NCBI RefSeq assembly: GCF_047200635.1
Contig: NZ_JBJZOI010000024.1
Coordinates: forward strand, 1-64,000
Length of the DNA stretch: 64,000 nt
Direction of reading: 5' to 3'
Origin: Saccharopolyspora_C sp047200635
GTDB taxonomy: Bacteria > Actinomycetota > Actinomycetes > Mycobacteriales > Pseudonocardiaceae
The notes beneath the pieces were generated by a model, which was not told the origin of the DNA, did not search any database, and was given only the letters and a program-made list of their open reading frames with translations. The stretch's first letter is position 1; every line of letters starts with the position of its first letter. The translations under genes were made by a program, and so were the position numbers. Below, piece by piece: positions 8,881-18,770 of this stretch.

Positions 8881-9199
8881 GCCCAGCGGGCTGCCGCGGA
8901 TGCCCACCTGCTCGCCCCGACGCCCCGGTCGCAGCGCCGCGCGCGCCGACCGCCCGCGGGCGACGGGTCGCACCCCGCACCGGGTGCGCGCCGGGATCGA
9001 GATCCCGCCGCACGGTTCCGGTGCCCGGTCCGGCCCGGCGATCGAGCCCTCGCGCACGAGGGCTCGGCGGACGACCCGAGCAGGATCCGCGGGAGCTCCT
9101 TCCTGCTGTGTGACGCCCCTCGCCGGAACGCGGCCCCAGGCCGCCGCCCGGTTCACCTCGACGCCGCCGTTCGGGCTCGGCGGCGTCGGCAGGACCTCG

Positions 9200-9253
9200 G
9201 TGTCCGCCGTCATGTCCCGGTGCCGACCAGCACCGGCGCGTGACGGCGGACAC
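9200..9253. terminator. Large two-tier inverted repeat downstream of bldM
   Basis: Outer arms GTGTCCGCCGTCA (9200-9212) and TGACGGCGGACAC (9241-9253) pair perfectly over 13 bp. Inside, CCGGTGC (9217-9223) pairs with GCACCGG (9230-9236). No U-tract follows, so it may be a rho-independent-like terminator, a structured RNA element or a protein site. Confidence 0.5.
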
Positions 9254-9380
9254 GCCTCATGATCCGGCCGGGCCGGGCTTCGGCCGTCGTGCCGCACGTG
9301 CCCCCCTACCACTTGCCGATCAGCTCGGCTCCCGCACTGGGCGAACGATGGCCTGGTGGATATCTGGTAGTTATGGTTAC

Positions 9381-9500
9381 GTGACAACGACCGCCGATCG
9401 CCCCGACTCCCTGTCCAGGGAGCTGTCCTCGCCCGGTACGGTGACCTCGGCGCTGCGTGCGGTGCACGTGATGTTCGCCGGGCAAATCCGAGTCGCTTGA
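9381..9500 (+). CDS. Possible leaderless 39-residue ORF upstream of sigD
   Basis: GTG-started frame beginning VTTTADRPDSL with high third-position GC. A TAGTTA(T) -10-like box (9368-9374) would place the transcription start on or next to the GTG, which fits a leaderless mRNA. No known family is recognised. It may be a leader ORF for sigD or only the sigD promoter with chance coding potential. Confidence 0.25.
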   Translation: MTTTADRPDSLSRELSSPGTVTSALRAVHVMFAGQIRVA

Positions 9501-9528
9501 ACGCGTAACACCAGGGCTGCTGTCTGCG

Positions 9529-10101
9529 ATGAGCAACGTGGGGGACGGGCTGGACGCGCTTGTGGGCGCCGCCGTCGACGGCGATCGTCAGTCGATCGAG
9601 CGCTTGCTGGCTGAAATCCGTCCTTTGGTGGTGCGGTACTGCCGCGCCAGGGTAGGACGAAACGAACGATCGTTCGCTTCGGCGGACGACGTTGCCCAGG
9701 AAGTGTGCCTCGCCGTGTTGACGGCGCTGCCCAGCTACCGGGACCAGGGTCGTCCTTTCCTGGCGTTCGTGTACGGCATCGCCGCGCACAAGGTTGCTGA
9801 TGCGCACCGGGCATCGGCTCGCAACCGCTCCGAACCGGTGGCGGACGTTCCGGACACCCCGGAGTCCGAGGCCGGGCCGGAGCAGCGGGCCATGCAAGGT
9901 GAGCTTTCGGGCAGGATGGCGCAGCTGTTGCGCGTCCTCCCGGCCAAGCAGCGGGAGATCCTGCTGCTCCGGGTGGTCGTCGGGTTGTCCGCGGAGGAAA
10001 CGGCCGAAGCGGTCGGTTCGACTCCGGGTGCTGTGCGAGTGGCGCAGCACCGAGCGTTGGCCCGGCTGCGCAAGACGCTGTCCGCGGAGGAGGTGGTCTG
10101 A
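9529..10101 (+). CDS. sigD: ECF RNA polymerase sigma factor SigD
   Basis: 190 residues. Sigma region 2 lies at about 25-95 (the SADDVAQEVCLAVL stretch includes the -10 recognition helix) and region 4 at about 125-185 (LPAKQREILLLRVVVGLSAEETAEAVG, then AVRVAQHRALARLR). It directs core RNA polymerase to stress and stationary-phase promoters. The stop is directly followed by the ATG of rsdA (TGAATG), the standard sigma/anti-sigma arrangement, and gene order matches sigD of mycobacteria and streptomycetes. Only a weak AGGG precedes the start. Confidence 0.95.
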   Translation: MSNVGDGLDALVGAAVDGDRQSIERLLAEIRPLVVRYCRARVGRNERSFASADDVAQEVCLAVLTALPSYRDQGRPFLAFVYGIAAHKVADAHRASARNRSEPVADVPDTPESEAGPEQRAMQGELSGRMAQLLRVLPAKQREILLLRVVVGLSAEETAEAVGSTPGAVRVAQHRALARLRKTLSAEEVV

Positions 10102-11382
10102 ATGGTCGAGCGGGATGAGCCCGAGCATGTTCCGGAACGAGAACACGCTTCGGACGCGCCCGTCGATTCCGGCCGGCAGGACGACCGTGCGGGCGGGGCT
10201 TCGGAGAGCACTCCGGGCGCTCCCGCCGCTGGTGAGGGAGCCGAGCTGATCGACAATCGAGAGTCCGACTCCGCCACCCAGGTGGCCGACGGGTCGAACA
10301 CCGCCGAGGTCGCCCACGGCCCGGTCCCGGACGCCGCGGACCACCTTACCGGCCGTTCGGCTCATTCGGCCACGCGTGCGGAATCCGCCGAACGCCTCGA
10401 CCGGCCCGGCCGCGAGGACGAGCCCGCCCGGCCCGGTGACCTGGGGGCCACGGTCCTGGACTTCCGGCCCCGGCCCGTCCTCACCGATCCCGCCGCCGAC
10501 ACCGAGCAGGCCACCGCCGCCGGGCTGATCGATCCCGACGAGATCGGCGCGGAGCCGCTCAACCTCGCCGAGCTCCAGGCGGACGACGCGCTGCTCGACG
10601 CGCTCGGGGGAACCAACCCGAGCGTGCCCGCCGAATCCGCCGACGCCGCGCCCGCGCTGGAATCGCTGCTGGTCGCGTGGCGCCGGGAGGTGGACGCGGC
10701 TCCGATCGGCGATCTCGTGGACACCGACGCCGCCGCGGCCGCGATCGCCGCGGGCAGCCGCCCCCGGCGGAAGTCCCGGCGCAGACACCTGGTGCCGGTG
10801 GCCTCCGCCGCGGCCGTGCTGATGATCGGCTTCACCGGGGTCGGGCTGGCGGCGCGGGACGCGATGCCGGGCGACATGCTCTGGGGCGTGGCCCAGGTGC
10901 TCTACACCGACCACGCCCGGGAAGCGACCGCGGCGCAGGCCGCGCAGGACCAGCTCGACCAGGCCGAGCACCAGTGGGACGCCGGGCGCTACGACGACGC
11001 CCTCGCCTCGCTGGAGCGCGCGCGCCTGACCATGCAGGGCGCGGGTGACCGGTTCAAGGACCTCCAAGCCCAGCACGACGAGCTGCGGGAGCGGTTCCAG
11101 AACCCGTACCCGCCGGAGACCTCCACCTCGCACTCCACGTCGAGTTCGCAGGACGCGCCGACGACCACGGTGGAGCCGCCGCCCCCGTCCAACCAGCCGC
11201 TGCCGCCCACGGACCTGCCCACCCCGACGTCGCCGAGCACGCCGAGCTCCTCGCAGCAGCCGACCGAGCCGACGACGCAGCCGAGCGAGACCAGCGGCAG
11301 CACGGACGTGCCCTCCAGCGGGAGCAGCGACGATCCCACCGATCCGCCCAACGGCGGTGGTTGGTTCCCGGGGCCGAACTGA
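10102..11382 (+). CDS. rsdA: Membrane anti-sigma-D factor RsdA
   Basis: 426 residues. The long acidic cytoplasmic part holds the short sigma-binding helix at about 153-172 (LNLAELQADDALLDALGG), where RsdA contacts SigD in M. tuberculosis. One membrane segment follows at about 230-253. Outside the membrane there is an alpha-helical TPR-like stretch (QDQLDQAEHQWDAGRYDDALA) and a Ser/Thr/Pro-rich tail of about 95 residues. It holds SigD inactive at the membrane until proteolysis. Start is immediately after the sigD stop. The extracytoplasmic part is long, suggesting an envelope signal input. Confidence 0.9.
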   Translation: MVERDEPEHVPEREHASDAPVDSGRQDDRAGGASESTPGAPAAGEGAELIDNRESDSATQVADGSNTAEVAHGPVPDAADHLTGRSAHSATRAESAERLDRPGREDEPARPGDLGATVLDFRPRPVLTDPAADTEQATAAGLIDPDEIGAEPLNLAELQADDALLDALGGTNPSVPAESADAAPALESLLVAWRREVDAAPIGDLVDTDAAAAAIAAGSRPRRKSRRRHLVPVASAAAVLMIGFTGVGLAARDAMPGDMLWGVAQVLYTDHAREATAAQAAQDQLDQAEHQWDAGRYDDALASLERARLTMQGAGDRFKDLQAQHDELRERFQNPYPPETSTSHSTSSSQDAPTTTVEPPPPSNQPLPPTDLPTPTSPSTPSSSQQPTEPTTQPSETSGSTDVPSSGSSDDPTDPPNGGGWFPGPN

Positions 11383-11404
11383 GCCGTCGCTCGCGATCCG
11401 CACC

Positions 11405-11434
11405 GAGGTCCGCACCCGCCGGGGTGCGGACCTC
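11405..11434. terminator. Bidirectional terminator between rsdA and the DUF5319 gene
   Basis: A 13-bp perfect stem (GAGGTCCGCACCC and complement) with a GCCG loop lies between convergent genes. Confidence 0.8.
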
Positions 11435-11463
11435 CGCGCGTTCCGGGGCCGCTCTCGTGGCGG

Positions 11464-11856
11464 TCAGCGGGTGTTCTCGTTCTCCGTCTCGGTGACCCCG
11501 TCGGCGAAGCCGCGGCAGTACTCCCAGCTCATGTAGTCGCTGGGGTCCGGGGCGAAGGCCGGTTCGTGCGGGCGCATCTGCCCGTCGTGCAGCAGCTGCT
11601 CCAGGCTGGAGCGCAGCAGCTCCCAATCGTGGTAGTGCGGCTCGCCGCAATCGGTGCAGTCGACGACGATGCCGCGCACGCCGCGCGGCTCCAGCAACGC
11701 CTGGTAGACCGCGAGGTCGGTGAGATCGGAGAGCAGCTCGGCTCGTTCGTCCTCGCCCAGCGGCGGGCCGAACTCGGGATCCTGGTCGTCGAGAGCCCTG
11801 CTCGGATCGTCCGGGTCGCCCGCGAACGGGTCTGGGGGCAGCGGATCGTGCGGCAC
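11464..11856 (-). CDS. DUF5319 family protein (Rv3412-like)
   Basis: 130 residues, close to its mycobacterial counterpart. An acidic, Pro-rich N-terminus (PHDPLPPDPFAGDPDD) is followed by a helical segment, a CTDCGEPHYHDW motif at Cys67/Cys70 with nearby histidines that could bind metal, and the conserved YMSWEYCRGFADGV end. Function is unknown. It always accompanies sigD-rsdA and guaB in this block. The GTG start was chosen because homologues begin at this PHDPLPP segment; upstream in-frame residues are not conserved-looking. Confidence 0.85.
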   Translation of the reverse strand: MPHDPLPPDPFAGDPDDPSRALDDQDPEFGPPLGEDERAELLSDLTDLAVYQALLEPRGVRGIVVDCTDCGEPHYHDWELLRSSLEQLLHDGQMRPHEPAFAPDPSDYMSWEYCRGFADGVTETENENTR

Positions 11857-11962
11857 GCCCGGCACGGTACCGCCCACCGCGACCTGCACCGGCGCTCGGG
11901 GCGCTCGTGAGCGGGGGTGCGCGGCGCGCCCCACCGCTGACCTTTCCTGACCAGCGGGTCTC

Positions 11963-11968
11963 TATCAT
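11963..11968 (+). promoter_or_regulatory. Probable guaB -10 box
   Basis: TATCAT lies in the gap between the divergent DUF5319 gene and guaB and would give a leader of about 130 bases for guaB. No clear -35 hexamer is seen, which is common in actinomycetes. Confidence 0.4.
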
Positions 11969-12102
11969 GGGTGCATCGCACCTGCCGCTCGCACCGGTAC
12001 GGCGTCGAACCGCCGCTCCGGTCGCCCGGTATCGCCGATGAGCCCCCGCCCGGATCCTTCGGTAACCACACCGTTGCTTGCAGGAAGGCACACCGCCTCG
12101 CC

Positions 12103-13614
12103 ATGACCAGCGAACTGACCGCCCCCGGATTCCCCGCGAAGTTCGCGACGCTCGGGTTGACCTTCGACGACGTCCTGCTGCTGCCCGACGAGTCCGACGT
12201 GATCCCCAGTGCCGTCGACACCGCTACGCAGCTGTCGCGCAACGTCCGGCTGCGCGTGCCGCTGCTGTCGGCGGCGATGGACACCGTCACCGAGGCCCGG
12301 ATGGCCATCGCGATGGCCCGTCAGGGCGGTGTCGGCATCCTGCAGCGCAACCTGTCCGTCGAGGAGCAGGCCGCGCAGGCCGAGGTCGTCAAGCGGTCCG
12401 AGGCCGGCATGGTGACCGACCCGGTGACCTGCTCGCCCGAGGACACCATCGCCGAGGTCGACGCGCTGTGCGCCCGGTTCCGCATCTCCGGCGTCCCGGT
12501 CACCGACCCGGACGGCACGCTCGTCGGGATCATCACCAACCGGGACATGCGGTTCGAGGCCGACCACACCAAGCGGGTCCGCGAGATCATGACCGCCGCG
12601 CCGCTGGTGACCGCGCAGGTCGGGGTCACCGCGGAGGCCGCGCTCGGCCTGCTGCGCAGGCACAAGGTCGAGAAGCTCCCGATCGTGGACAACGCGGGCA
12701 AGCTCCGCGGCCTGATCACCGTCAAGGACTTCGTCAAGACCGAGCAGTACCCCAACGCCACCAAGGACCCGGACGGCCGGCTGCTCTGCGGCGCGGCCGT
12801 CGGCGTCGGCGCCGACTCGCACGAGCGGGCGATGGCCCTGGTCGACGCGGGCGTGGACGTGCTCGTCGTCGACACCGCGCACGGTCACTCCCGCGCCGTC
12901 GTCGACACCGTGGCCACCCTCAAGAAGGAGCTCGGCCACTCCGTCGACGTCATCGGCGGCAACGTCGCCACCCGGGCCGGGGCGCAGGCCCTCGTGGACG
13001 CGGGGGCGGACGCGGTCAAGGTCGGCGTCGGGCCCGGCTCGATCTGCACCACCCGAGTCGTCGCCGGCGTCGGAGTGCCGCAGATCAGCGCCATCTACGA
13101 GGCCGACCAGGCCTGCCGCCCCGCCGGGGTGCCGATCATCGGCGACGGCGGCATCCAGTACTCCGGCGACATCCCCAAGGCCATCGCCGCCGGCGCCAGC
13201 AGCGTCATGCTCGGCAGCTTGCTCGCGGGGACCGCCGAGTCTCCCGGCGACCTCGTGCTGGTCAACGGGAAGCAGTTCAAGGTGTACCGGGGCATGGGGT
13301 CGCTCGGGGCCATGCAGAGCCGTGGGCAGGCCAAGTCCTACTCCAAGGACCGCTACTTCCAGGACGACGTGCTCTCCGAGGACAAGCTCGTGCCGGAGGG
13401 GATCGAGGGCCGCGTTCCGTTCCGCGGTCCGCTGGCCCAGGTCGTCGATCAGCTCGTGGGCGGGTTGCGCTCCGGGATGGGCTACACCGGCTCCACCACC
13501 GTGGCCGAGCTGCAGCGGGCGAACCTGGTGCGGATCACCGCCGCCGGGTTGAAGGAGTCGCACCCGCACGACATCACCATGACCGTGGAGGCTCCGAACT
13601 ACACCACCCGGTGA
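12103..13614 (+). CDS. guaB: Inosine-5'-monophosphate dehydrogenase GuaB
   Basis: 503 residues, full length. The catalytic barrel begins with LTFDDVLLLPDESDV; two CBS domains span about 105-225 (GMVTDPVTCSPEDTI, then VREIMTAAPLVT). The catalytic loop GPGSICTTR has Cys315, and the flap region (GMGSLGAMQSRGQAKSY) is intact. It oxidises IMP to XMP, the committed step to GMP. AGGAAGG lies 14 bases before the ATG, a longish spacing. It works with guaA and the paralogue guaB3 here; a terminator separates guaB from guaB3. Confidence 0.97.
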   Translation: MTSELTAPGFPAKFATLGLTFDDVLLLPDESDVIPSAVDTATQLSRNVRLRVPLLSAAMDTVTEARMAIAMARQGGVGILQRNLSVEEQAAQAEVVKRSEAGMVTDPVTCSPEDTIAEVDALCARFRISGVPVTDPDGTLVGIITNRDMRFEADHTKRVREIMTAAPLVTAQVGVTAEAALGLLRRHKVEKLPIVDNAGKLRGLITVKDFVKTEQYPNATKDPDGRLLCGAAVGVGADSHERAMALVDAGVDVLVVDTAHGHSRAVVDTVATLKKELGHSVDVIGGNVATRAGAQALVDAGADAVKVGVGPGSICTTRVVAGVGVPQISAIYEADQACRPAGVPIIGDGGIQYSGDIPKAIAAGASSVMLGSLLAGTAESPGDLVLVNGKQFKVYRGMGSLGAMQSRGQAKSYSKDRYFQDDVLSEDKLVPEGIEGRVPFRGPLAQVVDQLVGGLRSGMGYTGSTTVAELQRANLVRITAAGLKESHPHDITMTVEAPNYTTR

Positions 13615-13629
13615 GGTGCGGTCCTCTTC

Positions 13630-13670
13630 GCGGGGCTCGGGGCCTTCGGTCCTGAGCCCCGCTTCTCCTT
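13630..13670 (+). terminator. guaB terminator
   Basis: GCGGGGCTC (13630-13638) pairs with GAGCCCCGC (13654-13662), with an inner GG-CC stem, followed by TTCTCCTT. The rest of the 320-base gap to guaB3 holds no gene. Confidence 0.7.
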
Positions 13671-13937
13671 CCGCCAGGTCGTTCCTGGTCCTCATCGCGT
13701 CCGCGCTGGTGCCGCGCGGCGGGTGGCGGAACCGCAGCGGCCCCCGCCGCGGGATCTTCGGGCGGTGAGGCGGCGTTCTCGCGGGGGGCCAGCGGCGGTG
13801 CCGGGTGGGGCCCGGCTCGGGGCGGCTGACGCGGTCGGGACGGGGCGCGCCGGGATCGCTCCCGGGGGTGGGCTGAGGCCGGCTGGCGCGGGTGGGGAGA
13901 ATGCTCCGTTGGAGTGTGGCCGTAGGGAGGACTTGAC

Positions 13938-15068
13938 GTGCGGGATCTGGTTGAGATCGGCATGGGCCGGACGGCCATGCGCGGGTACGACCTGGAGGAC
14001 ATCGAGATCGTGCCGTCCCGGCGGACCCGGTCCTCTCAGGACGTGTCGCTGGCCTGGCAGATCGATGCCTACCGGTTCGGCATCCCGCTGGTGACGCATC
14101 CGACCGACGCCGTGGTCTCGCCCGCCACGGCGATCCGCGTCGGGGAGCTCGGCGGGCTCGGGGTGCTCAACGCGGAAGGGCTGTGGGCGCGGCACCCCGA
14201 CGTCGAGGCGCGGTTGTTCGAGGTCGTGCGCACCGCCGAGGAGAGCGACGACCCGGCGGCGGCGATCAAGCTGCTGCAGGAGCTGCACGCGGCTCCGATC
14301 CGGCGCGACCTGCTCACCCAGTCGATCAAGCAGATCAAGGACTCCGGCGTCACCGTCGCGGCCCGGGTCAGCCCGCAGCACGCCGAGGAGCTCACCCCCG
14401 ACCTGCTCGCCGCCGGGGTCGAGGTGCTCATGGTGCACGGCACCATCGTCTCGGCCGAGCACGTCGCGCGGGACGGCGAACCGCTGAACCTGAAGCGCTT
14501 CATCGCCGACCTCGACGTGCCCGTGATCGCGGGTGGCGTCGGCGACTACCGCACCGCGATGCACCTGATGCGCACCGGCGCTGCCGGGGTCATCGTCGGG
14601 TTCGGCCAGTCCCGCTCCGCCACGACCACGCAGGTGCTCGGCATCGGCGTGCCGATGGCCACCGCGATCGCCGACGCCGCCGCGGCCCGCCGCGACTACC
14701 TGGACGAGACCGGTGGTCGCTACGTGCACGTGCTCGCCGACGGCGCGCTGTCCTACTCCGGGGACATCGCCAAGGCCATCGCCTGCGGCGCCGATGCCGT
14801 CGTGCTGGGCGAGGCGCTCACCGAGGCCGAGGAGGCCCCGGCGCAGGGCTACTACTGGACCTCCGCCGCCGCGCACCCGAACCTGCCGCGCAGCGAGATC
14901 GTCGGCTTCGCCGGTTCCGGCGCGGACCTGGAGACGCTGCTGTTCGGGCCGAGCAGCGACCCGTTCGGCGCGATCAACCTGTTCGGCGGTCTGCGCCGGG
15001 CCATGGCCAAGACCGGGTACTCCGAGCTCAAGGAGTTCCAGAAGGTCGGACTGACGCTGCGCCGCTGA
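13938..15068 (+). CDS. guaB3: GuaB3 family IMP dehydrogenase-related protein
   Basis: 376 residues; lacks CBS domains, unlike guaB. It starts with the GuaB3 signature MGRTAMRGYDLEDIEIVP and keeps the barrel fold and phosphate-binding glycines (GALSYSGDIAKAIACGAD). At the position of the catalytic loop it reads VGFGQSRSATTTQ, so the IMPDH cysteine is replaced by Ala. Some GuaB3 proteins have been reported as GMP reductases, while mycobacterial GuaB3 showed no IMPDH activity, so function is open. The GTG has a GGGAGG site at 13925-13930. It always travels with guaB in actinobacteria. Confidence 0.93.
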   Translation: MRDLVEIGMGRTAMRGYDLEDIEIVPSRRTRSSQDVSLAWQIDAYRFGIPLVTHPTDAVVSPATAIRVGELGGLGVLNAEGLWARHPDVEARLFEVVRTAEESDDPAAAIKLLQELHAAPIRRDLLTQSIKQIKDSGVTVAARVSPQHAEELTPDLLAAGVEVLMVHGTIVSAEHVARDGEPLNLKRFIADLDVPVIAGGVGDYRTAMHLMRTGAAGVIVGFGQSRSATTTQVLGIGVPMATAIADAAAARRDYLDETGGRYVHVLADGALSYSGDIAKAIACGADAVVLGEALTEAEEAPAQGYYWTSAAAHPNLPRSEIVGFAGSGADLETLLFGPSSDPFGAINLFGGLRRAMAKTGYSELKEFQKVGLTLRR

Positions 15069-15184
15069 CGTTCCGGGGGGTGCGGCCGAGCGGTCGCGCC
15101 CCCGGGCCGCACTCCGCCACCGGTCCGAGCGGAGTCCGCCGAAACACTAGCTACCCGTGAGTAACGACGGCTACGGTGTCCGGC

Positions 15185-16897
15185 ATGGCTTCCAGCAACG
15201 GTGCTCAGGGTCCTCGTCGGCAGCACTTCGACGTCGTCGTGATCGGTTCCGGCTTCGGCGGCAGCGTCGCGGCGCTGCGGCTCACGGAGAAGGGCTACCG
15301 GGTCGCCGTGCTGGAGGCGGGCCGCCGGTTCGCCGACGACGAGTTCGCCAAGACCTCCTGGGACCTGCGCCGATTCCTGTGGGCGCCGCAGATCGGCTGC
15401 TACGGCATCCAGCGCATCCACCTGCTGCGGGACTGCCTGATCCTCGCCGGGGCCGGAGTCGGCGGCGGCTCGCTGGTCTACGCGAACACCCTCTACCGGC
15501 CGCTGTCGCCCTTCTACCAGGACCCGCAGTGGGCGCACATCACCGACTGGGAGACCGAGCTCGCTCCGCACTACGACCAGGCGAGCCGGATGCTCGGCGT
15601 CGTCACCAACCCGACGACCACGCCGTCGGACGAGGTGATGAAGCAGGTCGCCGCCGACATGGGCGTGGGGGCGAGCTACCACCCGACCCCGGTGGGCGTG
15701 CACTTCGGCGCCCCGGGCAAGACCGTGCCGGACCCGTACTTCGGCGGCGCCGGGCCCGCGCGCACCGGCTGCACCGAGTGCGGTGCCTGCATGACCGGCT
15801 GCCGGGTCGGCGCGAAGAACACGCTGGTCAAGAACTACCTGCACCTCGCGGAGGCCGCGGGAGCCGAGGTCTTCCCGATGACCACCGCGCACCGGCTCGC
15901 CGAGGGCCGGGACGGAGGCTGGCGGATCCTGACCCGGCGCACCGGGGCGCGGAGCGCGCTCGGCAGCAGGGTGTTCACCGCGGACCAGGTCGTGGTGGCC
16001 GCCGGGACCTGGGGCACCCAGAACCTGCTGCACCGCGCCCGCGACCGCGGCGACCTGCCCCGGCTGTCCGCCCGGCTCGGTGAGCTCACCCGCACGAACT
16101 CCGAGGCGATCATCGGTGCGCAGGTCCCCGAGGTCGGCGAGCAGGACTACTCCCGCGGCGTCGCGATCACCTCGTCGTTCCACCCGGACGAGGACACCCA
16201 CATCGAGCCCGTCCGCTACGGCAAGGGCAGCAACGCGATGGGGCTGCTCCAGACCTTCCCGACCAAGGGCGGCCAGCCGGACCCCCGCTGGAAGCAGTGG
16301 CTGCGGTTCGTGCGCCAGGACCCGAGGCGGGCGCTGCGGATGGCGGTGGTGCGGAACTGGAGCGAGCGCACGATCATCCTGCTGGTGATGCAGAGCCTGG
16401 ACAACTCGCTGATGACCCGGGTGCAGAAGGGCCTGTTCGGCTCCCGGCTCACGTCCCGGCAGGGCCACGGAGCGCCCAACCCGAGCTTCATCCCGGCGGG
16501 CGAGGAGGCCAACGAGCGGGTCGCCGAGAAGATCGGCGGCATCGCGGGCGGCACCTGGGGCGAGCTGGCGGACATGCCGATGACCGCGCACTTCATCGGC
16601 GGCTGCGCCATCGGCGAGAACGCCGACCAGGGAGTCGTCGACCCCTACCACCGGGCGTTCGGGCACCCCGGGCTCTCGATCGTGGACGGCTCCGCGATCA
16701 CCGCGAACCTGGGGGTGAACCCGTCGCTGACGATCACCGCGCAGGCCGAGCGGGCGTTCTCGATGTGGCCGAACAAGGGCGAGCCGGACCGCCGCCCGGC
16801 CCCCGGCGAGGGGTACCGGCGGGTCGACCCGATCGCCCCGCGGCGTCCGGCGGTGCCGGCGGAGGCCCCCGCCGCGCTGCGGTTGCCCCTCGTCTGA
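15185..16897 (+). CDS. GMC oxidoreductase, cholesterol-oxidase ChoD-like, with four-Cys cluster
   Basis: About 570 residues. An N-terminal FAD Rossmann motif (VVVIGSGFGGSVAALRL, from about residue 17) is followed by the GAGVGGGSLVYAN flavin segment and the C-terminal GMC ending (VDGSAITANLGVNPSLTITA). It is the counterpart of M. tuberculosis ChoD (Rv3409c), which lies in the same gua neighbourhood and is not a proven cholesterol oxidase. Cys196-x2-Cys199-x2-Cys202-x3-Cys206 (CTECGACMTGC) is a ferredoxin-like 4Fe-4S motif. An alternative GTG start lies nine bases upstream; neither has a good RBS. Substrate unknown. Confidence 0.85.
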   Translation: MASSNGAQGPRRQHFDVVVIGSGFGGSVAALRLTEKGYRVAVLEAGRRFADDEFAKTSWDLRRFLWAPQIGCYGIQRIHLLRDCLILAGAGVGGGSLVYANTLYRPLSPFYQDPQWAHITDWETELAPHYDQASRMLGVVTNPTTTPSDEVMKQVAADMGVGASYHPTPVGVHFGAPGKTVPDPYFGGAGPARTGCTECGACMTGCRVGAKNTLVKNYLHLAEAAGAEVFPMTTAHRLAEGRDGGWRILTRRTGARSALGSRVFTADQVVVAAGTWGTQNLLHRARDRGDLPRLSARLGELTRTNSEAIIGAQVPEVGEQDYSRGVAITSSFHPDEDTHIEPVRYGKGSNAMGLLQTFPTKGGQPDPRWKQWLRFVRQDPRRALRMAVVRNWSERTIILLVMQSLDNSLMTRVQKGLFGSRLTSRQGHGAPNPSFIPAGEEANERVAEKIGGIAGGTWGELADMPMTAHFIGGCAIGENADQGVVDPYHRAFGHPGLSIVDGSAITANLGVNPSLTITAQAERAFSMWPNKGEPDRRPAPGEGYRRVDPIAPRRPAVPAEAPAALRLPLV

Positions 16898-16977
16898 CCC
16901 GGAGCCGATGGCCGGGTGGCGCGGGCTAGCTGGGATGATGGGCGCAGCGCACGCATCCGCCTGGAGGTTTCGACGAC

Positions 16978-18588
<1,611 letters not shown>

Positions 18589-18622
18589 TCGCCTCCCGGT
18601 GATCGCCGCCCGGCCCAGCGGA

Positions 18623-18654
18623 ACGGCCGCCTCTCCTCGCGGAGGGGCGGCCGT
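18623..18654 (+). terminator. guaA terminator
   Basis: ACGGCCGCCTCTCC (18623-18636) pairs with GGAGGGGCGGCCGT (18641-18654), 14 bp with one G-U pair and a TCGC loop. Confidence 0.75.
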
Positions 18655-18770
18655 CGTGCTCGGGGCGTGGCCTCGGTGCGACCGGACCGGTGGTCCGGTG
18701 CGCACCGGGGCACGCCTCCACCCGGTTCACGCGCGCCGTGGGCGCGGGTCACGAGGCGCGTGATCGGGAA

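Larger units (their letters stand above)
8881..9528. other. Non-coding stretch between bldM and sigD
   Basis: Apart from the large inverted repeat at 9200-9253 and one short candidate ORF at 9381, no gene is supported here. The long frames on either strand have no ribosome site or recognisable domain. Confidence 0.5.

Noticed and set aside
8786..9253. A 155-codon minus-strand frame between bldM and sigD
   Set aside because: It runs into the bldM coding sequence antisense and has no recognisable domain.
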